The position numbers were made by a program, and so were the translations under genes. A stretch of DNA of 64,000 nucleotides, taken from positions 124,001 through 188,000 of the forward strand of contig NZ_APVL01000008.1 of assembly GCF_000565285.1 (NCBI RefSeq), given 5' to 3'. Below the pieces are notes generated by a model. That model worked only from the letters and a program-made list of their open reading frames with translations, ran no database searches and was not told the DNA's origin. The DNA is from Cytobacillus firmus DS1. GTDB lineage: Bacteria > Bacillota > Bacilli > Bacillales > Cytobacillaceae. Positions 35,027-45,981 of the stretch are shown here, piece by piece; position 1 is the first letter of the stretch; each line of letters opens with the position of its first letter.

Positions 35027-36166
35027 ATGTCAGAGGAAATGAATGAAGTAGAAGTTAAAAATTTTGAGGTGGGTGACAAGGTAAAAGGCCAAGTTACCAA
35101 GGTTGAAGAAAAGCAAGTTATTGTTGACCTTGCTGACAGCAAACTGGATGGAATTATCCCAATCAGCGAGCTTTCAAGCCTGCATATTGAAAAAGCTGGC
35201 GATGCGGTATCAGAAGGAGATGAACTCGAGCTTGAGGTTTTAAAAGTCGAGGAAGATGCTCTTATTCTTTCAAAACGTAAAGTTGATGCCGGTAAATCAT
35301 GGGAAACCCTCGAAAAGAAATTCAATGAGGGTGAAGTTTTTGAAGCAGAAATAAAAGATGTAGTTAAAGGCGGTTTAGTAGTAGACCTGGGTGTTCGCGG
35401 ATTTGTTCCTGCTTCCCTGGTTGAGGCTCATTTTGTTGAAGATTTTACTGATTATAAAGGCAAATCAATGACATTTAAAATTGTTGAGCTTGATAAAGAT
35501 AAAAATCGCCTTATCCTTTCCCATCGTGCTGTAATTGAAGAAGAAAAAGGCAAGCAGAAACATCAAGTGCTGGAGTCCCTTCAGGCAGGTCAGGTTCTGG
35601 ATGGAACAGTCCAAAGAATTACTGACTTTGGAGCATTTGTTGATATCGGCGGAATCGATGGACTTGTTCATATATCCCAGCTATCCTATGAGCATGTGGA
35701 AAAGCCGTCAGATGTTGTCGAGGAAGGTCAAAAGGTGAAAGTGAAAGTATTAAGCGTTGACCGCGACAATGAACGCATTTCACTATCCATTAAGGAGACT
35801 CTGCCTGGACCATGGGATAATATCAGCGAGAAGGCTCCTAAAGGCAGCACTCTTGATGGAACAGTAAGAAGACTTGTTTCCTACGGAGCATTCGTTGAAG
35901 TTTTCCCGGGTGTTGAAGGACTTGTCCATATTTCTCAAATTGCGCATAAGCATATCGGAACACCTCATGAAGTTCTAAGCGAAGGACAGGAAGTAAAAGT
36001 GAAGGTTCTTGATGTGAACGAACAGGATCAGCGCCTGTCATTGAGCATCAAAGATCTTCTTGAAAAAGAGCAGGAAGAAGTGACTGACTATGAACTTCCT
36101 GAAGAAACTAAAGGCTTCTCGCTTGGTGATATGATTGGCGACCAGCTAAAGAATTTAAAAAAGTAA
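35027..36166 (+). CDS. ypfD: S1-domain RNA-binding protein YpfD (RpsA homologue)
   Basis: Protein of 379 residues with four S1 domains (about 14-83, 100-170, 186-255 and 273-343), for example [21 protein letters not shown] and [21 protein letters not shown] split motifs. It resembles ribosomal protein S1 but is shorter than the six-domain E. coli protein and, in Bacillus, is not essential. ATG 35027 follows AAGGAGGAATAC. The 12-base gap to fni suggests co-transcription. Confidence 0.9.
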   Translation: MSEEMNEVEVKNFEVGDKVKGQVTKVEEKQVIVDLADSKLDGIIPISELSSLHIEKAGDAVSEGDELELEVLKVEEDALILSKRKVDAGKSWETLEKKFNEGEVFEAEIKDVVKGGLVVDLGVRGFVPASLVEAHFVEDFTDYKGKSMTFKIVELDKDKNRLILSHRAVIEEEKGKQKHQVLESLQAGQVLDGTVQRITDFGAFVDIGGIDGLVHISQLSYEHVEKPSDVVEEGQKVKVKVLSVDRDNERISLSIKETLPGPWDNISEKAPKGSTLDGTVRRLVSYGAFVEVFPGVEGLVHISQIAHKHIGTPHEVLSEGQEVKVKVLDVNEQDQRLSLSIKDLLEKEQEEVTDYELPEETKGFSLGDMIGDQLKNLKK

Positions 36167-36175
36167 TGGTGATAA

Positions 36176-37269
<1,094 letters not shown>

Positions 37270-37309
37270 CATTCAGGCTGCAGTGCATAGCAAGGCGCAG
37301 CAGCTTTTC

Positions 37310-37453
37310 TTAACTGTATTTCGAATCATTCAGAGATCTGGCTTCTTCGGGACTCTGCAGCTTGGAAGCTCCAGGATAATGAAGTGCCTGGTCGCGATCG
37401 GATTCCACTTTTCCGCTGTTCTTCAGCTTTTTTTCCTGTCTGTCTTTGCCCAT
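37310..37453 (-). CDS. ypzI: small hydrophilic protein YpzI
   Basis: Protein of 47 residues starting MGKDRQEKKLKNSGKVESDR, closely like B. subtilis YpzI. The start at 37453 has TGGAGGTG upstream on the minus strand; the open frame extends 27 codons further without a ribosome binding site. Highly charged, no membrane segment, function unknown. Confidence 0.8.
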   Translation of the reverse strand: MGKDRQEKKLKNSGKVESDRDQALHYPGASKLQSPEEARSLNDSKYS

Positions 37454-37599
37454 AATTAACACCTCCATATTAATAAGATGAAGTGAGCGGAAGAGAATTA
37501 TGCAAAAAAGGAAACTGGGATTCCATAGACGCACCTTTTGAACTTACAGGGTTAATTTACATACGATGTAGCCATAATGGAAATGATAGGAGGTAGAGA

Positions 37600-38208
37600 A
37601 TGGAAGGATTAATTTTCTATTGGATTTCCTGGATGGTTTGGATTATGGCGACTTTTTTTATGGCTCGAACTAATAAATACAGGTTTTTATTGTCTGCCTG
37701 GATCTTGCTATTCATTATGCTGTCACCCTGGACACTTAATATCTTCAATTTTGAAACTGGTATTGCTGGCCTTTTTCTGCTTGTATCCCTTTATATTTTT
37801 GCCGGGAGACTAAAAAAACTGAGCAAACTATATTTCCTTTTTTGCACATTCATCCTGATGATGGCCTATGTCACATTTCACCTTTTTGAACTGTTTGATC
37901 CTGTTTGGGTGATACTCTCCCGTAAATGGATGCTCTCAGTCCTTCTGGTTTATCTGGCTGTACTCCTGCAAAAAAACAGAATGCTCAGACTGCCGCTAAT
38001 ATTGCTCGGGGGCATCCAGGGAGAAGTTCTGTATGCAATTATCCTTAAACCATTTTCCTTTCCGTATACGATTGGATCATTGGCATTTCTGGATATCATG
38101 GCCATTTCAATTTCCATATCTGCTTTATGGATTGCAGTGCATTGGGCGGTCAAATATATAGAAGCCAACTTTAAACATTTTGAAAGGGAGAAACAAAAAT
38201 TATCATGA
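37600..38208 (+). CDS. yphA: YphA, polytopic membrane protein
   Basis: Protein of 202 residues with six to seven hydrophobic helices and no enzymatic motif. ATG 37600 follows ATAGGAGGTAGAGA. It overlaps yphB by 4 bases and opens the yphA-yphB-capping subunit group. Matches yphA of B. subtilis by order; linked there to sporulation, with unclear function. Confidence 0.82.
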   Translation: MEGLIFYWISWMVWIMATFFMARTNKYRFLLSAWILLFIMLSPWTLNIFNFETGIAGLFLLVSLYIFAGRLKKLSKLYFLFCTFILMMAYVTFHLFELFDPVWVILSRKWMLSVLLVYLAVLLQKNRMLRLPLILLGGIQGEVLYAIILKPFSFPYTIGSLAFLDIMAISISISALWIAVHWAVKYIEANFKHFEREKQKLS

Positions 38209-39092
38209 GTGAATATACGTACCCGATCCTTTTTGGTCTGGCAGCTGGAACCTTGACCCGTATTTATATGCTTCGGACCGATTATCGTCAATATCCTACA
38301 TATTTGCATGGGAAAATTATTCATGTTGCTTTAGGGTTCATTGCTGCAGGCCTTGGAACGGTGGCTATTCCTTCAATTATGGAGGAAGACTTCACAGCCA
38401 TCACCTTTCTGACTCTGGCTGCATCCCAGTTTAGAGAAGTCAGAAATATGGAGAGAAACACACTTACTGAACTGGACAGCTACGAAATGGTTCCGAGAGG
38501 CAAAACATATATAGAAGGTGTAGCAATAGCCTTTGAAAGCAGGAATTATCTTGTAATATTCACATCATTGCTTAGTACGTTAGGCTATCTGCTGTTTAAT
38601 ATATGGGGAGGTCTTGCGGCAGCTGTTCTTTCCATTCTGATTTCCACGAAATTAATGTCGGGTGGAAGGCTGAAGGATATTGTTGATGTTGAGTTTGTGG
38701 AGCCGCGTTTTGATGGAGCAGGCTTGTATGTGGACAATATTTATATCATGAATATAGGTTTGCCCAATAGACAAGAGGAAGTACTGCGATATGGGATGGG
38801 ATTTATTTTAAAACCTAAAAATTTCAATGCCCGCTCCACTATTGCCAATCTTGGGCAGAGGCAGGCTATATTACATGATGTTTCAACTGCATTGGGTGTT
38901 TACCGGGATTCCGGGACTCCAGCGCTTGTTCCGCTGGCGAAAAGGGATTTGGATGATGGTCGTGTAGGGGTATTTGTATTACCACAGGAAAAGGATATTA
39001 ATAAAGCCCTAAAAGTCATCGAAGCGGTTCCGACACTCGAAAATGCGATTAGGATGCCCACTGAACGGCAAACGAATGGGAAAGGAAGTTAG
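38205..39092 (+). CDS. yphB: YIEGIA-domain membrane protein YphB
   Basis: Protein of 295 residues with an N-terminal membrane region (several helices to about residue 145) and a C-terminal soluble domain. The diagnostic YIEGVA stretch is near residue 103. Family members are conserved in spore formers. It overlaps yphA by ATGA and is followed 3 bases later by a 61-codon partner. Biochemical role unknown. Confidence 0.85.
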   Translation: MSEYTYPILFGLAAGTLTRIYMLRTDYRQYPTYLHGKIIHVALGFIAAGLGTVAIPSIMEEDFTAITFLTLAASQFREVRNMERNTLTELDSYEMVPRGKTYIEGVAIAFESRNYLVIFTSLLSTLGYLLFNIWGGLAAAVLSILISTKLMSGGRLKDIVDVEFVEPRFDGAGLYVDNIYIMNIGLPNRQEEVLRYGMGFILKPKNFNARSTIANLGQRQAILHDVSTALGVYRDSGTPALVPLAKRDLDDGRVGVFVLPQEKDINKALKVIEAVPTLENAIRMPTERQTNGKGS

Positions 39093-39095
39093 CTT

Positions 39096-39281
39096 ATGGT
39101 GCTTGAAAAATACATACTGGCTGCAATAACAACAAATCCATCCAAGATACCTTCCGGAACTGCCGTTTTCCATTGTGAAAATAAAAAAGAAATGGAAATC
39201 ATCGCAGCCAATCTTGAAGCAATTCTAGACGGAATTGCCCATGCCTTAACAGAAGAGCTATATGTAATTGTTAAGCATTAA
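39096..39281 (+). CDS. small protein, predicted capping subunit for the YIEGIA protein
   Basis: Protein of 61 residues starting 3 bases after yphB with AAAGGAAG upstream. It has an alternating hydrophobic pattern suggesting a small alpha/beta fold. Small genes in this spot are annotated as capping-complex subunits for YIEGIA proteins; I rely on position and size for this. Confidence 0.7.
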   Translation: MVLEKYILAAITTNPSKIPSGTAVFHCENKKEMEIIAANLEAILDGIAHALTEELYVIVKH

Positions 39282-39342
39282 GGGAGGTTTCCAAGTTTTT
39301 CATTGCCGTGAAGGTTTCTCTTTGTTAAAATATCTAAGTTAG

Positions 39343-39372
39343 ACCCTTCTATCTTTGAGAAGGGTTTATTTT
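39343..39372 (+). terminator. intrinsic terminator of the yphAB group
   Basis: ACCCTTCT (39343-39350) pairs with AGAAGGGT (39358-39365), then TTATTTTAT. The rest of the 239-base gap before der shows no further feature I can support. Confidence 0.75.
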
Positions 39373-39520
39373 ATAAATGTAAAGCGTTTGGGATGGTTTT
39401 AACATTAATGTAGTGTTATTGTGGACAGCCATCTGTATGCTTACTTTAAGTAAAAGTCATTTATGGATCATAGACGCAAGTTTAACAATTTAAGAATAAA
39501 GAATTGAAAGGGTGATGTTC

Positions 39521-40831
39521 ATGGCAAAACCAGTTTTGGCTATTGTCGGGCGTCCTAACGTTGGAAAATCAACAATATTTAACAGAATTGTAGGAGAACG
39601 GATATCAATTGTCGAAGATATTCCGGGAGTAACCAGGGACAGAATTTATAGTTCTGCAGAATGGCTGACTCATGATTTTAATATTATTGATACAGGCGGA
39701 ATTGATATTGGGGACGAGCCATTTTTAGAGCAAATTCGCCTTCAGGCAGAAATTGCGATAGATGAAGCAGATGTCATTATTTTTCTTGTAAACGGAAGAG
39801 AGGGCGTCACAAGCGCAGATGAGGAAGTTGCAAAAATATTATATAAAGCCAAAAAGCCTGTAGTTCTGGGTGTGAATAAAATCGATAACCCTGAGATGCG
39901 GGATTTGATTTATGACTTTTATGCACTTGGCTTTGGTGAGCCGTTTCCGATTTCAGGTTCACATGGTCTTGGTCTTGGAGACTTGCTTGATGAAGCTGCC
40001 AAGCATTTCCCGAAACATGGCCAAAGTGAATATGGAGAAGATGTCATTAAGTTTTCATTAATTGGCCGCCCGAATGTGGGGAAATCCTCTCTTGTAAACG
40101 CAATGCTTGGCGAAGAACGGGTCATTGTAAGTAATATCGCAGGCACCACAAGAGATGCAATCGACTCAAAGGTCAAAGTGGATGGGCAGGAATATGTCAT
40201 CATCGATACTGCGGGTATGCGAAAAAAAGGGAAAGTTTATGAAACAACAGAAAAATACAGTGTACTAAGAGCTTTGAGGGCAATTGAACGTTCCGATGTT
40301 GTCCTGGTGGTAATTGATGGGGAAGAAGGAATCATTGAACAGGACAAGCGCATTGCCGGTTATGCTCATGAAGCAGGCAGAGCTGTTGTTATCGTTGTCA
40401 ATAAGTGGGATGCTGTTGAAAAAGATGAGAAAACAATGAAGGCGTTTGAACAAAATATTCGTGAGCATTTTCAATTCCTGGATTATGCACCTGTTGTTTT
40501 CCTTTCTGCCAAAACGAAAAAACGTATTCATACACTTATCCCAATGATTAACACAGCCAGTGAAAATCATTCTTTGCGTGTTGAAACAAGCGTCCTGAAT
40601 GATGTTGTCATGGATGCTGTTGCAATGAATCCGACGCCAACAGATAAAGGAAGACGCCTCAGAATTTATTACACCACACAGGTTGCCGTGAAGCCGCCGA
40701 CATTTGTGGTATTTGTCAATGATCCAGAACTGCTTCATTTTTCATATGAACGGTTCCTGGAAAACCGAATCAGGGACGCTTTTGGGTTTGAAGGCACACC
40801 TATTAAGATATTTGCAAGGGAAAGAAAATAA
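39521..40831 (+). CDS. der: ribosome biogenesis GTPase Der (EngA)
   Basis: Essential double-GTPase of 436 residues that acts in 50S ribosome assembly. Two G domains: GRPNVGKST with DTGG and NKID (first), GRPNVGKSS with DTAG and NKWD (second), then a C-terminal KH-like domain. ATG 39521 follows AAAGGGTGATG; three codons upstream are an ATG without proper spacing. Followed 98 bases later by gpsA. Confidence 0.95.
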   Translation: MAKPVLAIVGRPNVGKSTIFNRIVGERISIVEDIPGVTRDRIYSSAEWLTHDFNIIDTGGIDIGDEPFLEQIRLQAEIAIDEADVIIFLVNGREGVTSADEEVAKILYKAKKPVVLGVNKIDNPEMRDLIYDFYALGFGEPFPISGSHGLGLGDLLDEAAKHFPKHGQSEYGEDVIKFSLIGRPNVGKSSLVNAMLGEERVIVSNIAGTTRDAIDSKVKVDGQEYVIIDTAGMRKKGKVYETTEKYSVLRALRAIERSDVVLVVIDGEEGIIEQDKRIAGYAHEAGRAVVIVVNKWDAVEKDEKTMKAFEQNIREHFQFLDYAPVVFLSAKTKKRIHTLIPMINTASENHSLRVETSVLNDVVMDAVAMNPTPTDKGRRLRIYYTTQVAVKPPTFVVFVNDPELLHFSYERFLENRIRDAFGFEGTPIKIFARERK

Positions 40832-40929
40832 TGCGGTTAACTCCGGCCGGATAGCTTTATAATGTATCTGGCAGGCAGAAATCGGATGAATTCTTGATGC
40901 ATCCAAATACATTAAAAGGCAGTGATCAA

Positions 40930-41991
40930 ATGGAGCGGAAAAAAGAAAGCGTAGCTGTAGCTGGTGCCGGCAGCTGGGGTACTGCCCTGGCGATGGTGCT
41001 TGCTGATAATGGGCATGATGTCAGACTTTGGGGCCATAATCCTGATCAGATAGAGGAAGTTAATAAGCATCATACTAATCAAAAATATTTATCAGGGATT
41101 CAGCTGCCTGCAGAAATAAAAGGTTACACATCGCTTGAGGAGGCTTTAAACGGGTCAGACACTTTGATTTTGGCAGTCCCGACAAAGGCCATTCGTGAAG
41201 TAATGGGGAAGATCAAAGGAATTAGAAAAGAGCCTCTAACCATTGTACACGTAAGTAAAGGAATTGAGCCAGATTCACTTCTCAGGATTTCTGAAATGAT
41301 TGAAGAGGAAATGCCTGGAGACCTTCTGCACAGTGTAGTTGTGCTATCTGGTCCAAGCCATGCAGAAGAAGTTAGTCTCAGACATCCGACAACTGTTACG
41401 GTATCATCAAAAAATATGGACGCTGCCGAAAAAATTCAGGATTTGTTTATCAATAACAATTTCAGAGTATATACCAACCCTGATATCATTGGAGTGGAAA
41501 TTGGCGGTGCTTTAAAAAATATCATTGCCCTTGCTGCCGGAATTACAGATGGCTTAGGTTATGGAGACAATGCAAAGGCAGCCCTTATAACTAGAGGTCT
41601 TGCTGAAATTGCCCGTCTTGGGATGAAGATGGGGGCAAGCCCGCTTACTTTCTCAGGATTAGCAGGAATCGGGGATTTGATCGTTACATGTACTTCTGTC
41701 CATTCACGCAATTGGAGGGCAGGAAACCTTCTTGGCAAGGGCCATAATCTGCAGGAAGTCCTGGATAATATGGGCATGGTCGTAGAGGGTGTCAGAACAA
41801 CAAAAGCAGCGCACCAGCTGGCGCAAAAATATGATGTGAAAATGCCAATTACTACTGTTCTGTATGATGTCCTTTTTAATAATGTTAATGCGAAGGATGC
41901 TGTTGATCTTCTGATGGCAAGAGGAAAAACACATGAGATGGAAGACCTTGCGAACGTTTTGGAAGATCAAAGCGGGAATAAAAAGAGCTGA
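40930..41991 (+). CDS. gpsA: glycerol-3-phosphate dehydrogenase [NAD(P)+]
   Basis: Enzyme of 353 residues making glycerol-3-phosphate from dihydroxyacetone phosphate, the first step to phospholipid. N-terminal [10 protein letters not shown] nucleotide site, [14 protein letters not shown], catalytic lysine in [13 protein letters not shown], and [13 protein letters not shown] start at ATG 40930 behind AAAAGGCAG; earlier in-frame starts add residues not seen in the family. Confidence 0.95.
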   Translation: MERKKESVAVAGAGSWGTALAMVLADNGHDVRLWGHNPDQIEEVNKHHTNQKYLSGIQLPAEIKGYTSLEEALNGSDTLILAVPTKAIREVMGKIKGIRKEPLTIVHVSKGIEPDSLLRISEMIEEEMPGDLLHSVVVLSGPSHAEEVSLRHPTTVTVSSKNMDAAEKIQDLFINNNFRVYTNPDIIGVEIGGALKNIIALAAGITDGLGYGDNAKAALITRGLAEIARLGMKMGASPLTFSGLAGIGDLIVTCTSVHSRNWRAGNLLGKGHNLQEVLDNMGMVVEGVRTTKAAHQLAQKYDVKMPITTVLYDVLFNNVNAKDAVDLLMARGKTHEMEDLANVLEDQSGNKKS

Positions 41992-42109
41992 TATCTATAT
42001 AAATTTAAAAATATAGGCATTAGATGATGCGAGACAGCAGGTTCCTGCATACAATGCAACGAAGCAAACTAGTGTAATGAACAGGGTGCTGGGTTATTTA
42101 GTCAAATGG

Positions 42110-42150
42110 CTGAGGTAAAGAATTGCCCCTTCTTTGCCTCAGTTTTTTTT
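42110..42150 (+). terminator. intrinsic terminator after gpsA
   Basis: CTGAGGTAAAGAA (42110-42122) pairs with TTCTTTGCCTCAG (42130-42142, one G-U) and eight T follow. The 118 bases between gpsA and the stem contain only weak hairpins. Confidence 0.88.
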
Positions 42151-42235
42151 GTCTTCATTTTTTTCGTGATGAAAAGCTTTTAGATTTATCCCTTTAATAT
42201 GGTATAATACATTTCGGAAAAGGGAGTTGATTTGT

Positions 42236-42439
42236 ATGTCGCCGGCTTTAATGAAAATGTGGATTTCCCTTGCTTCTATGGGATTCATGTTTTTATCTAT
42301 AATATTGATTTATCTTAGCCGCTACAAGCTGAAAGCTGGAGTTTTTAAAGTTATAACAGCTATTGTTGCCTACTTTTTAATGATAATAAGCGGAATTATT
42401 ATAGTGATTGTCGTGTTCAGCGGTCCGACAAGCAGCTAG
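42236..42439 (+). CDS. yphE: YphE, DUF2768 small membrane protein
   Basis: Protein of 67 residues with two transmembrane helices (about 9-28 and 38-60). ATG 42236 follows GGGAGTTGATT. Position between gpsA and yphF matches B. subtilis yphE. Function unknown. Confidence 0.8.
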   Translation: MSPALMKMWISLASMGFMFLSIILIYLSRYKLKAGVFKVITAIVAYFLMIISGIIIVIVVFSGPTSS

Positions 42440-42464
42440 CACTTTTACATAAAGGGTTGATTAC

Positions 42465-43178
42465 ATGAAAAAAGCTTTTAACATGTTTTTGCTTTTGCTA
42501 AGCGGTGCTTTGATTCTGACAGGCTGTATGTATCCTGAAGAAAAATTATCTCAAAACCAGATTGCCTATAAGGATCAGATTCAGTCTGTCCAGTCTGCAG
42601 TGGACCAATATAAGGAAGCAAATGGAGGTCTCCTGCCAATTAAAACCAAGGGCCAGACAACCCCTATTTATCAAAAGTATCCAATTGACTTTAAGAAAAT
42701 TGCTCCGGAATACATGGCAGAACCGCCTGGAAATGCCTTTGAATCCGGCGGAGTTTTTCAATATGTGATTGTTGACGCAGAAACAGATCCGAAAGTGAAA
42801 ATTTTTGACTTGAGAATTGCTGAAACAATCAGGGATATTAACCTGAGGGTTAAGGCACATGGATTCCCGCCATATAAAGAGCAAATTGCTGAAAATGTTT
42901 TTACAATGGATTTTAAAAAATTAGGATTTAAGGAAGAGCCAAAAGCCCTCAGTCCGTATAGCGGCCAGAGCCTTCCATATGTCGTTACCGGCAATGCTGA
43001 GGTATATGTAGATTATCGTGCTGATTTGTATCAGGCAATGAAAAATAAGGAGAACAAACCTGAACCTGGAAAGGATATTAGAAATATTCTTGTGGAAGAT
43101 TCTGATTTTGTTCCCGCCTATTCGCTGCCTTATACAATTGATCCCGGCACAAATGATCCAATCTTTTTGGTGAAATAG
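42465..43178 (+). CDS. yphF: YphF, lipoprotein
   Basis: Predicted lipoprotein of 237 residues: lipobox LTGC with the modified Cys at residue 21. The mature part has no recognised enzyme motif. Located between yphE and spoIVA as in B. subtilis. Role unknown. Confidence 0.85.
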   Translation: MKKAFNMFLLLLSGALILTGCMYPEEKLSQNQIAYKDQIQSVQSAVDQYKEANGGLLPIKTKGQTTPIYQKYPIDFKKIAPEYMAEPPGNAFESGGVFQYVIVDAETDPKVKIFDLRIAETIRDINLRVKAHGFPPYKEQIAENVFTMDFKKLGFKEEPKALSPYSGQSLPYVVTGNAEVYVDYRADLYQAMKNKENKPEPGKDIRNILVEDSDFVPAYSLPYTIDPGTNDPIFLVK

Positions 43179-43180
43179 TC

Positions 43181-43228
43181 ATAACCCTTCTCCTGCAAAA
43201 TATATTGTAGGAGAAGGGTTATTTTTTT
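43181..43228 (+). terminator. intrinsic terminator of yphF
   Basis: ATAACCCTTCTCCT (from 43181) pairs with AGGAGAAGGGTTAT (to 43222), followed by TTTTTT. The remaining 300 bases to spoIVA hold its promoter. Confidence 0.9.
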
Positions 43229-43428
43229 ATATACTTTTATAACCACTCTTCAACTAATGACTAAAAGCATAAAGGCAAAGAAATAAAGGAGCAGGGGAGT
43301 TTGTAAATAAAAACGGAAATTTGGAATGGCCTGCTGTCCATTTCAGACTGTCATAGGGTTGGGGATTTCAAGCTGGACTGACAGGTGCAGTGCACTTTCC
43401 ATATAGGGGGGTAAAAAAGAAAAAAACT

Positions 43429-43459
43429 GTCATAACAATGTAGGACAACATCATACACA
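43429..43459 (+). promoter_or_regulatory. sigma-E promoter of spoIVA
   Basis: GTCATAA (43429-43435) and CATACACA (43452-43459), spaced 16 bases, resemble sigma-E promoters. B. subtilis spoIVA is transcribed by sigma-E. TSS about 68 bases before the gene. Confidence 0.65.
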
Positions 43460-43527
43460 TATAATGTCCAAACATAATAGATAGGATAATATTATCCCAT
43501 TAACTCAAGATTTCAGGAGGGGATCAC

Positions 43528-45006
43528 TTGGAAAAGGTTGATATTTTTAAAGATATTGCCGAAAGAACAGGCGGCGATATATATTTTGGAGTAGTTGGCG
43601 CAGTTCGCACCGGCAAATCTACATTTATAAAAAAGTTTATGGAATTGGTTGTACTGCCAAATATGGAGAACGAAGCAGAACGTGCCCGCACACAGGATGA
43701 GCTTCCTCAAAGTGCTGCCGGCAAGACAATTATGACCACAGAACCGAAATTTGTTCCTAACCAGGCTGCTACCGTTCATGTAGCAGAAGGGCTGGATGTA
43801 AATATCAGGCTTGTGGACTGTGTGGGATATACAGTACCGGGAGCGAAGGGCTATGAAGACGAAAACGGCCCGAGAATGATCAATACACCTTGGTATGAAG
43901 AGCCGATTCCTTTCCACGAAGCTGCTGAGATAGGAACAAGAAAGGTGATTCAGGAGCATTCGACAATCGGAGTTGTCATAACAACTGATGGTACGATTGG
44001 AGAAATTCCGCGTGCTAACTATATTGAGGCTGAAGAAAGAGTTATTGATGAATTAAAAGAAGTCGGCAAGCCGTTTATCATGATCATTAATAGCGTCCAG
44101 CCTCACCACCCAAATACGGATGCGCTTAGAAATGATCTCGCTGAAAAATATGATATACCTGTCCTGGCCATGAGCGTAGAGGGCATGAGGGAATCGGATG
44201 TATTAAATGTTATGCGTGAAGCTCTTTACGAGTTCCCGGTGCTGGAAGTCAATGTGAATTTACCGAGCTGGGTGATGGTGCTGCATGAAGATCACTGGCT
44301 TCGTGAAAGCTATCAGGAAGCAGTTAAAGAAACGGTTAAGGATATAAAGAGACTGAGAGATGTTGACCGTGTAGTCCATCAATTCAGCGACTTTGAATTC
44401 ATTGACCGTGCAGGCCTTGCTGGAATTGAAATGGGGCAGGGCGTAGCGGAAATTGACTTATATGCGCCAGACGATCTTTACGATGAGGTCCTTAAAGAGA
44501 TAGTCGGTGTTGAAATCCGAGGTAAAGACCACTTGCTCGAGCTGATGCAGGAATTTGCCCATGCTAAAGCAGAGTATGACCAAATTTCCGATGCACTGAG
44601 AATGGTGAAGCAAACCGGCTACGGCATTGCTGCTCCTTCGCTTGCTGATATGAGCCTGGATGAACCGGAAATCACACGCCATGGATCCCGCTTTGGTGTA
44701 AGACTAAAAGCCGTTGCTCCATCTATTCATATGATTAAAGTAGATGTGGAATCTGAATTCTCTCCTATCATCGGAACAGAAAAGCAAAGCGAAGAACTCG
44801 TCCGCTATCTGATGCAGGACTTTGAAGATGATCCACTTTCAATCTGGAACTCCGACATCTTTGGACGCAGTCTCAGCTCCATTGTAAGAGAAGGAATTCA
44901 GGCAAAATTGTCCCTGATGCCTGAAAATGCAAGATATAAACTCAAAGAGACTTTAGAAAGAATCATCAACGAAGGCTCTGGCGGATTAATTGCGATAATC
45001 CTTTAA
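43528..45006 (+). CDS. spoIVA: stage IV sporulation protein A, morphogenetic ATPase
   Basis: Coat basement-layer protein of 492 residues, almost identical in plan to B. subtilis SpoIVA. N-terminal P-loop GAVRTGKST near residue 24 hydrolyses ATP and drives polymerisation around the forespore. The extreme C terminus GGLIAIIL is the conserved localisation end. It starts at TTG 43528 behind AGGAGGGG, and the first residues MEKVDIFKDIAERTGGDIY match the family. Confidence 0.97.
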   Translation: MEKVDIFKDIAERTGGDIYFGVVGAVRTGKSTFIKKFMELVVLPNMENEAERARTQDELPQSAAGKTIMTTEPKFVPNQAATVHVAEGLDVNIRLVDCVGYTVPGAKGYEDENGPRMINTPWYEEPIPFHEAAEIGTRKVIQEHSTIGVVITTDGTIGEIPRANYIEAEERVIDELKEVGKPFIMIINSVQPHHPNTDALRNDLAEKYDIPVLAMSVEGMRESDVLNVMREALYEFPVLEVNVNLPSWVMVLHEDHWLRESYQEAVKETVKDIKRLRDVDRVVHQFSDFEFIDRAGLAGIEMGQGVAEIDLYAPDDLYDEVLKEIVGVEIRGKDHLLELMQEFAHAKAEYDQISDALRMVKQTGYGIAAPSLADMSLDEPEITRHGSRFGVRLKAVAPSIHMIKVDVESEFSPIIGTEKQSEELVRYLMQDFEDDPLSIWNSDIFGRSLSSIVREGIQAKLSLMPENARYKLKETLERIINEGSGGLIAIIL

Positions 45007-45010
45007 TGAA

Positions 45011-45036
45011 GGCTCCTTTTGGAGTCTATTTTTTTT
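45011..45036 (+). terminator. intrinsic terminator of spoIVA
   Basis: GGCTCC (45011-45016) pairs with GGAGTC (45021-45026, one G-U), followed by TATTTTTTTT. Confidence 0.75.
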
Positions 45037-45423
45037 CGGCGAAATGAGTCAGAATCCGAGCCAACTTCGGACACAAAAGGGGAAAATCCAGTGCTCTGAG
45101 TCCGAACCCAGAGCACCTTATTGCAAATGGAAACCCTGCAATTTAGAAAAGAATGTTTCATCCTGAGCGCCAAGGGTAATAAAACCAGGTCAGCGTATTA
45201 CAAATATGTTGCAAATAAGAAAAGATTCCCATTAAATAATGAAATATTCTTGATAACAGCATTTGATTGTGATAATCTTTTAACAGAATTACCGTTATGG
45301 CGGCCAAACCCTTATTGTAAAAGGGTTTATAATGATTTTTTGATTGAAAAATTTCAATTTATCATTTATTATAAGGCTTGTTAAACAAAAACACGCCATA
45401 ACGTATAGAATTCAGTAATTTTG
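45037..45423. other. gene-free stretch between spoIVA and hbs
   Basis: Two small inverted repeats are present: TCCGA/TCGGA (45054-45071) and GTGCTCTG/CAGAGCAC (about 45091-45117). An 87-codon open frame at 45121-45384 begins with TTG and lacks a Shine-Dalgarno site; I do not accept it as a gene. Nothing else is recognised. Confidence 0.5.
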
Positions 45424-45453
45424 TTTACAAATGTATGTAAGGAATCTTATTTT
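45424..45453 (+). promoter_or_regulatory. candidate sigma-A promoter of hbs
   Basis: TTTACA (45424-45429), 18-base spacer, TATTTT (45448-45453), 38 bases before the hbs start. Confidence 0.4.
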
Positions 45454-45490
45454 ACTGGGTTTTATCCATATTTGGGAGGAGGTGAAAGGC

Positions 45491-45763
45491 ATGAACAAAA
45501 CAGAACTAATTAACGCAGTTGCTGAGGCTGGCGAACTTTCTAAAAAAGACGCGACTAAAGCAGTTGATGCTGTTTTCGATACAATCCTTGATGCTTTGAA
45601 AAATGGTGATAAGGTACAACTAATCGGTTTCGGAAACTTTGAAGTTCGCGAACGTGCTGCCCGCAAAGGACGCAACCCGCAAACTGGTGAAGAAATCGAA
45701 ATCGCTGCAAGTAAAGTTCCTGCTTTCAAACCAGGCAAAGCGCTTAAAGATGCAGTTAAATAA
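45491..45763 (+). CDS. hbs: DNA-binding protein HU (HBsu)
   Basis: Histone-like protein of 90 residues, nearly invariant among Bacillus: [20 protein letters not shown] at the start, and the DNA-inserting arm with proline [10 protein letters not shown]. It is an essential nucleoid protein. The ATG 45491 follows GGGAGGAGGTGAAAG, a very strong ribosome binding site. Monocistronic with its own terminator. Confidence 0.97.
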   Translation: MNKTELINAVAEAGELSKKDATKAVDAVFDTILDALKNGDKVQLIGFGNFEVRERAARKGRNPQTGEEIEIAASKVPAFKPGKALKDAVK

Positions 45764-45798
45764 TCTACATACAAGTGCTTAAAGCTTATGCTTGAGCT

Positions 45799-45828
45799 AA
45801 AAACCGCGAAATATTCGCGGTTTTTTCT
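45799..45828 (+). terminator. intrinsic terminator of hbs
   Basis: AAAAACCGCGAA (45799-45810) pairs with TTCGCGGTTTTT (45814-45825), then T and C. Confidence 0.88.
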
Positions 45829-45981
45829 TTTTGCATTAAAGTCCTAGAGAAACAGAAGATTCACTCTATTTCAGGTATTTAATTTTACTCATTGAAAGAA
45901 GTTTCAGTTTTGCCTGAATGAGGGGGTTATGCTAATATGAACATATTATTACCACAGTGTAAATACATAGGAGGCATAATT

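Noticed and set aside
39378..39391. Possible cre site (TGTAAAGCGTTTGG) upstream of der
   Set aside because: The CG core is out of register with the consensus and the ends do not match.
42000..42109. Small RNA in the 3' region of gpsA
   Set aside because: The hairpins (GCAT/ATGC, GCAG/CTGC) are short and no promoter is seen; the region is simply the leader to a terminator.
45121..45384. 87-codon open frame between spoIVA and hbs
   Set aside because: Begins with TTG, has no Shine-Dalgarno sequence, and its product resembles nothing I know.
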